In this document: piece after piece, positions 58,626-64,000 of the stretch
How the letters are laid out: each line of letters begins with the position of its first letter
Position numbering within the stretch: position 1 is the stretch's first letter
Source of the DNA: Adiantum capillus-veneris
Lineage: Eukaryota; Streptophyta; Polypodiopsida; Polypodiales; Pteridaceae
Length of the DNA stretch: 64,000 nucleotides
Assembly: GCA_014529385.2 (NCBI GenBank)
Contig: CM043942.1
Span: 52,632,774-52,696,773 of the forward strand
Direction: 5' to 3'
The notes under the pieces: generated by a model
Told to the model about the DNA's origin: nothing
Database searches by the model: none
What the model saw: only the letters and a program-made list of their open reading frames with translations
Program-made: the position numbers and the translations under genes

Positions 58626-60039
58626 ATTGACCTGAGTAGTATGACCGAGAAGTTCTGCAAATGAAAGAAAGAAAAAGATCTCCACACGATTTGTAACGAA
58701 ATTTCCTAAGCTCCAAATGCTGTAATTAGAACAAAGATCGATAAGCTTGCTTGGTCATGGCAAGGTTTGATGATCAGACCCAGGTTTAGCAGAAAGCAAG
58801 GTTGGTGCCATTAAAGCTTGAAACTGTAGAAAAATGACCTTTGCATATAAGGCACGCTGCACTCTAGTCATGCAGAGCTGCATGTCTTCTCCGCATGCGG
58901 GATTTTCATGAGGATAATGTTCTTGAGCTTGTGAACATAGTGTGCAGGCGATGGCGGTTGTGGAAGGTGAGGGAGGAGGTGCAACAACAGTAGGTTAAAT
59001 GGCGTCCGAGGAGCTGCAGGCTGCAAAGCCTACAAGTGAAAGTTGAGAGAGCGCACAAAAGAATTTTAAAAACTTGAGTGCACTGCCTGGTTTTATTTGA
59101 ACGGCGTGGAATGCATATACCTTTGGAACCTGGGTGGCGCAACCGGAGTCGACTCTAGAAGTGTTGTTACTCAGATGGTAGGCAGCTGACTGGGAGAGGA
59201 GTGCATCCTTTCGCCCTTCGAAAAAACCTTGCTGGGTTAACCTAGTAAACAAATTTATCCTGCTAAAATAGGCCGTAGAGAGATGCACAAGTTCATCATT
59301 ATTCCTTTATTGTTATTTTTACATTGATTGTCTAAAACCATTTTGGAGAATGCTGGCACTACAATTTTCCCTGTGAAAGGCCTTAAATTGAGACAAAGAC
59401 CACTAAATTGAGAGTTCTAATGTTCTCTCTCCCATGAGGTTGCTATAGCCTGCAAGTAGTCGACGCTCCCATCTGCATTGGCTGCACCTTATGATCATCT
59501 TGGTACTTCCAAAAACATTGCATGAAACTGAATAGATTTAGACACACTACAAGAGGTCGCGCAGAATTCGACGCAAGTACTAACGAAATAACATTAAATT
59601 TTAAACTTAAAAGCGGTGAAATAAGGTTCGGAAGAGACGTCGGTATCATAGTGTCGGTATAACTATCGGTGTGACAGGCGTCGGAATAGGTCTATAAACA
59701 AGCGTCGAAATAATCAACGAAATAAGCACCGGCATTAATATATTAAATTTCGATGCCTATTTCGTGACCCCTACCGACGGTGATACCGTAACCTGTACCG
59801 ACGACCAAAATGTGTAATTTTTTTTTGGGCAGAGAGGGCTGGGAACTAATGCTGCATGTACTGCAGCAAAAGAAAACAACCCTCTCTACCCAAAGGAAAA
59901 AAATGCTGCAGCAACCGCACTCTACCTACAAGCTGACGCTAAAGAGAGAGTGTATGGCAATTAGCAAAATTGTAAGAATAACATAACTTGTTAACATGAT
60001 TAAAACATGAGTCAAAAACTGTAAAACCATAAACATAAC

Positions 60040-60455
60040 CTCTGTGCCATACCATAACCATAACCATAACCATAAACATCACACGATTGCTATACCATCA
60101 TAGCAAAACCATAACCATCACCTGAACCAATACCATAACCATAACCTTGCACAACCATAACCATAACCATAGCAAAACCATAACCATAGCACGATTGCTA
60201 TACCATCATAGCAAAACCATAACCATCACCTGAACCAAAATCATAACCATAATTTTGCACAACCATAACCATAGCAAAACCATAACCATAGCACGATTGC
60301 CAAAACCATAACCATAACCATAACCTTGCACAACCATAACCATAACCATAACCATAACCATAACCATAACCATAACCATAAACCATAAAGCATAAACATA
60401 AGTTGACTGTCAAACCTTAACCATACCATAAACATAACCATAAACCATAAACATA
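60040..60455. repeat. CATAAC hexamer satellite with higher-order units
   Basis: Most of the stretch is built of ACCATA/CATAAC hexamers. The landmark CACGATTGC recurs at 60082, 60190 and 60292. The spacings of 108 and 102 bp are both multiples of six. Larger units also share CATCATAGCAAAACC, CATCACCTGAACC and CTTGCACAACC blocks. Confidence 0.92.
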
Positions 60456-60464
60456 AGTACTACA

Positions 60465-60981
60465 AAACTGTACATATGCAAGAGATCACTGAGTGAGAAG
60501 CCCTCATGGTAATGCCTCCCAATCGACGTCCTCTCCCTCCTCCTCCAGCAGTTGGGTCAAAAGGGCCACATCCATGCTTGTACCCATACTTCTCCTCTTG
60601 GCGTGTCCGAAGGCGCTTCATGGCAACATCCTGCAAAATCATGGTTTAATCATTAGATAAATCTTCAAATAACATATATACTATCAATAATTTAAAGCAT
60701 ACGCATAATACTTACAAACTCATGTCGAAGCGTATTGTAGCCTCCACTCCCAAGATGTGACGCTCCAGCAGACTCAAACGTGCTTTGGCTGCATCTCTAT
60801 GCTGCTGAAATCTATTGGGATTGTCTTGTGTCTCTCAGAAAATCCCAATCCCCTCCTTTGTGTCCAACCATGCCGGATTGGGATCGCCGTCATTGAATCT
60901 GTCTCTGGCCTCTGATTGTCGGTGAGACCTTGTGGTACCCCTCTGCCGGCATGTACTCTCTTTGAATGGTGTCAACAATGT
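60465..60981 (-). pseudogene. Possible CACTA second ORF, fragments
   Basis: On the minus strand, 60981-60835 reads STCRQRGTTRSHRQSEARDR and then FNDGDPNPAW. After a stop comes a frame rich in Arg, Gln and Ala. A further segment at 60642-60464 reads VAMKRLRTRQEEKYGYKHG. These resemble the second, basic protein of En/Spm-type elements in composition, but no domain can be named with confidence. Confidence 0.35.
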
Positions 60982-61208
60982 TGTTGGAATTAGGATTGCA
61001 GAGAAACACATACATCTTGGAGAAGACGAAGGAAGCTCAAGGCACACAATAGAGAGTGTGTTACTTAGTGTGTAATGGAAAGATAGATAGCCCTAGAGTG
61101 ATGGGCGTATATACAATGCACGGGGGAAAAAACCTCCTAAAGAGGGAAAAAATGCCCCGGCGGTCCTAGTGTGTTCACACACATCACTACCACATGTATA
61201 TGGTAACA
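60982..61208 (-). repeat. 3' LTR of the truncated minus-strand Copia
   Basis: On the plus strand it runs from TGTTGGAATTAGG to TATATGGTAACA, 227 bp. On the element strand it starts TGTTACC and ends CCAACA. The adjacent 61209-61220, AATCCCCCCTGG, is the polypurine tract on the minus strand. Confidence 0.88.
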
Positions 61209-61283
61209 AATCCCCCCTGGAGAGATGCGGTGAACGAGAGCTGGCACATGAGTAAAGGGAAGTGCCATGCCCTGAGGACAGGA

Positions 61284-61922
61284 TCAGTCCACAAAGGGGA
61301 GTAAGCCCAAAGCTTTGCGGAAAGCTTCCAGCTTCTCACGAGACAATGCCTTTGTGAAAAGATCTGCAAGGTTGTCCTGTGTTGGTACATAAGCCAAGCT
61401 GATCTCTCCTTCTGAGAGCCTCTCCCTGACATAGTGGTAATGCACCTCAATGTGCTATGTGCGAGCATGAAAAACTGGGTTCCTCGCAACTCCCAATGCA
61501 CTCTTACTATCAGTGTAGATAGTGTTGGCAGTGTCCTGTCCAACACCCAAATCAGCCATAGGGCGTCTGAGCCATACACACTCAACCGTAGCTGTGAAGA
61601 CTGCCTTGTACTCAGTCTCACAACTCGAAGTGGCCACAATAGGTTGCTTCTTGCTCAACCATGATATACATGAACTGCCAAGCATGAAACAAAAACCACT
61701 TGTGGACACTCGCGTGTCAAAACAACCAGCCCAATCTGAGTCCGAAAAAGCATGTAAGTCTGGCGGCAATGATCCCCCCTTGGGATAAAACAAGCCAAGA
61801 TGTAAAGTGCCACTAAGGTAGCGGAAAATCCTCTTAACAGCCTGCCAATGCTTAGACCCTAGGCTATGCATAAATCTGTTGACCTGTGAGACTGCAAACT
61901 GAATATCTGGCCTCGTGTTGCA
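61284..61922 (-). pseudogene. Copia RT end and RNase H, interrupted
   Basis: The minus-strand frame reads TRPDIQFAVSQVNRFMHSL at the RT end. RNase H follows with SDSDWAGC, SSCETEYKAVF and TIYTDSKSALGVARN. A TAG at 61455-61457 interrupts the frame between HART and HIEVHYHYV. The frame then resumes to TGA at 61284-61286. At 61922/61923 the coding sequence is cut by the LTR of another Copia, so the 5' part lies outside the window. Confidence 0.88.
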
Positions 61923-62006
61923 TGTTAGGAAATAAGACGTAGCTAAATAGATAATTGAGTAGATTAATTAATGGAGAGAGACAGATTTATATACACGAGA
62001 TTATAG

Positions 62007-62102
<96 letters not shown>

Positions 62103-62738
62103 GATATACGTGGTTCACCCAATGTGGGCTACGTCCACGGGAAAGCAGCCACTCAATGGCCTTAGTACTTCAAAACAAGAAGTAGTTTACAAAGGGATTA
62201 TACCCTCAATGGAGCTCCCGCCTTGCTTCACTCTCACCACCTTACACTCACCTTGTTGCATCAACTTCACACTATGAAATGTGTGTAGAAATGGCCTCCT
62301 TTTATAGGCCAAAAGGGCTGCCCTCTCTTATGAGAGACAGCCATGTGTAGCTGCCCTTGTGCAAATAAGTCCAAATCGGACCCTCCAATCCGCCCATGTG
62401 TGGCCGCCCTTGAGAAGACAAGTCTGCTTTTGAATTCGGCCACCGGCCATTGACTTCCGACCACTGGCCATTAACTACCGGCCACCGACCAACCGACCGG
62501 TTGTTTTCCGACCACTTTCCGGCCGCCTTCCGGCCATAATATTCCCGCGAAAAAAAAGTCTCGGGGGCCTCCGCCCCCGAGGCCTTTAAAGTTGCCCCTG
62601 ATTCTTGTCCGTGAAAATTTTGGTTTCCGGTGAGTGATTTTCCTTCACGCACGATGCTTCTCCTCATAATGGGGGCCTTACAAATGTGCGCTTTTACCAC
62701 AGAAAATTACAAGGGTAAATCAAGCTCCATACTTAACA
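61923..62738 (-). repeat. 3' LTR of the rightmost Copia
   Basis: The plus-strand sequence runs from TGTTAGGAAATA to CCATACTTAACA, 816 bp. It contains a (GA)n tract at about 62011-62095 and GC-rich GGCCACCGGCC-like repeats near 62430-62530. A polypurine tract (minus strand) lies at 62739-62754, CTCCAAGTGGGAGAT on the element strand. Confidence 0.9.
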
Positions 62739-62798
62739 ATCTCCCACTTGGAGATTGATCTCCAAACCAAACCTGTGACTGGTTTCCATTCTGGCTTC

Positions 62799-64000
62799 TT
62801 ATCCTTGAATGCCGATTGAAGATGAGCAAAAGCTCAACTTCTCCTTGTTGACCACCTTTGTAAACATGTCTGTAGGATTTTCACTTGTATGCACCTTTCC
62901 TAGCTTTAGTTGTCCCTCTTCCAAAAGAGTGAGTATGAAGTGATATCTCACCTCAATGCGCTTTGTCCTTGAATGAAAGGCTGAGTTCTTCGCAAGATGG
63001 ATAGCGCTTTGGCTATCACTGTACAAGACACAATTGTCTTGTTTGAATCCAAGCTCTTCTAAGAATCTGTGAAGCCACAGAATTTTTTTGCTTGCCTCTG
63101 TCATTGCTACATACTCTGCTTCCGTGGTAGAAAGTGAAACCACTTTCTGCAGCTTTGAAGCCCAGTTTACTGCTGTGCCTCCAACCGTGAACACATAGCC
63201 AGTAGTGCTCCTTCGAATATCTTTGTCACCTACCATATCTGCATCAGCATACCCTTCTAGAAAAATATCAGTTCCTCCAAAATACAAAGCATTTGTTGTT
63301 GTCCCTTTTAGATACCTAAGTATCCACTTCACAGCTTGCCAATGCTCTTTACCTGGGTTGTCCATGAACCTACTCACAATTCCCACTGCATGTGCAATGT
63401 CTGGCCTTGTCCAGACCATAGCATACATTATAGAACCTACCGCTGTAGCATATGGAACTTTAGACATATAGGCTATCTCCTCTTGTGTCTTTGGACACAT
63501 ATCCTTCGTTAGTTTAAAATGACCAGCCAAAGGTGTAGAAACTGGTTTTGCATTTTGCATTGCAAACCTTTCTAGTACCTTCTTGATGTAATCTTCTTGA
63601 GATAGCTTTATTGTCTTCTTCGTCCTGTCCCTTGATATTTTCATACCAAGTATCCTCTTTGCAGCACCTAAATCTTTCATTGAAAAAGATTTGGAAAGCT
63701 CCTCTTTTAGGTCTTTGATGTCCTGCATGTTAGCACTTGCAATCAACATGTCATCAACATACAACATTAGGATGATGAATTTCCCATCTCCCAAATTCTC
63801 CGTGTAGACGCAGTGATCTGAGTTGCATCTTGTGAATCCATGATCCAACATCCACCGATCAAACTTCAAGTACCATTGTCTTGATGCTTGCTTTAAACCA
63901 TACAAGCTCTTCTTTAATCTGCAAACCATTTTCTCCTTACCTTTTACTTCATACCCCTTTGGTTGAAGCATGTAGATTTCCTCCTCTAAGTCACCGTGAG
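62799..64000 (-). CDS. Copia polyprotein, RT and RNase H part, open to window edge
   Basis: The minus-strand frame is uninterrupted for 400 codons and continues past the window edge (HGDLEEEIYML at the edge). RT motifs include KKSLYGLKQASRQWY and the catalytic YVDDM. The connection ATAVGSIMYAMVWTRPDI leads to RNase H with YADADMVGDKD, LSTTEAEYVAM and YSDSQSAIHLAKN. It ends at 62799. Its intactness suggests a recent, possibly active element. The 5' part and 5' LTR lie beyond 64000. Confidence 0.93.
   Translation of the reverse strand, partial: HGDLEEEIYMLQPKGYEVKGKEKMVCRLKKSLYGLKQASRQWYLKFDRWMLDHGFTRCNSDHCVYTENLGDGKFIILMLYVDDMLIASANMQDIKDLKEELSKSFSMKDLGAAKRILGMKISRDRTKKTIKLSQEDYIKKVLERFAMQNAKPVSTPLAGHFKLTKDMCPKTQEEIAYMSKVPYATAVGSIMYAMVWTRPDIAHAVGIVSRFMDNPGKEHWQAVKWILRYLKGTTTNALYFGGTDIFLEGYADADMVGDKDIRRSTTGYVFTVGGTAVNWASKLQKVVSLSTTEAEYVAMTEASKKILWLHRFLEELGFKQDNCVLYSDSQSAIHLAKNSAFHSRTKRIEVRYHFILTLLEEGQLKLGKVHTSENPTDMFTKVVNKEKLSFCSSSIGIQG

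Larger units (their letters stand above)
44387..59544. repeat. Three tandem copies of a unit of about 4.5 kb
   Basis: Copy 1 is 44387-48264 plus 52820-53381 and is split by a CACTA element. Copy 2 is 53382-57937. Copy 3 starts at 57938 and runs to 59544, where a second CACTA begins. Each copy starts inside the LINE at CACTGTCGAATCTC. Copies 2 and 3 share the novel junction TTCGC|CACTG, while copy 1 has GATCGT|CACTG within a longer LINE. That is the expected structure of tandem duplication from one breakpoint in the LINE. Excluding the CACTA, copy 1 is about 4437 bp and copy 2 is 4556 bp. Confidence 0.88.
59545..60981 (+). mobile_element. Second CACTA element, left end
   Basis: CACTACAAGAGG at 59545-59556 is identical to the terminus of the first CACTA. 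It sits exactly at a site that is uninterrupted in copies 1 and 2 (GATTTAGACACCTTAATC). The preceding 3 bp are ACA. Subterminal DNA to about 59815 carries GTCGG/GACG and TCGGTAT motifs unlike those of the first element, so this is a different family. The right end is not in the window. It is interrupted at 60982 by a Copia LTR. Confidence 0.8.

Noticed and set aside
60198-60441. Tyr/Gly- or Trp/Leu-rich protein on the minus strand
   Set aside because: The frames are direct translations of the hexamer satellite.
60040-60455. Interstitial telomere repeat
   Set aside because: The unit is CATAAC/ACCATA, not CCCTAAA, and it has a higher-order structure inside transposon DNA.

Overview
The window is nuclear DNA of a vascular plant. 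The evidence is an intron-containing gene for the chloroplast protein CPP1, an uninterrupted PLS/DYW-type pentatricopeptide-repeat (PPR) gene with further PPR relics, plant-type Copia, Gypsy, LINE and CACTA elements, and many long (GA)n, (CT)n and (AC)n microsatellites. Long intronless DYW-type PPR genes, decayed PPR copies and a transposon-filled genome would suit a fern or another seed-free vascular plant, but that placement is inference. Only two loci look like normal plant genes: CPP1 (last exons, about 9.53-10.63 kb, + strand) and the PPR gene (36.84-39.50 kb, + strand), and the PPR gene carries an in-frame stop codon.

Left third (0-24 kb). A very young Copia element (358-5646) has almost identical LTRs, a 5-bp target duplication, a PBS and a PPT, yet its gag-pol frame is broken about eight times. 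It is followed by short hairpin-forming repeats (6.3-7.0 kb) and the CPP1 gene. From 14.6 to 21.9 kb lie 5'-truncated LINE pieces on both strands; four of their 3' ends carry the same small hairpin before the A-rich tail.

Middle (22-42 kb). A decayed Ty3/Gypsy element has a PBS at 23178, gag at 24.8-27.1 kb, a protease at 28.4-28.8 kb and an integrase relic at 29.3-30.5 kb, with no reverse transcriptase visible. Its leader holds four copies of a 24-bp palindrome. An unrecognised broken coiled-coil reading region follows (30.7-32.9 kb), then noncoding DNA, a foldback sequence, the PPR gene, and a KH/PPR pseudogene patch.

Right third (42.5-64 kb). A LINE (42.5-45.06 kb, - strand) is the left edge of a roughly 4.5-kb unit present in three tandem copies. 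The first copy is split by a complete 4555-bp CACTA element (48265-52819, TSD CAT) for which the next copy shows the exact empty site. That CACTA contains a truncated Transposase_21 gene and a decayed copy of a heavy-metal-associated isoprenylated plant protein (HIPP) gene. The third copy is split by a second CACTA (from 59545). That element appears to be interrupted by one minus-strand Copia (60982-61922), which is itself interrupted by another (61923 to the window edge) whose RT/RNase H frame is still open. The right end is therefore a nest of successive insertions. Most of the sequence records transposon activity rather than co-operating genes.
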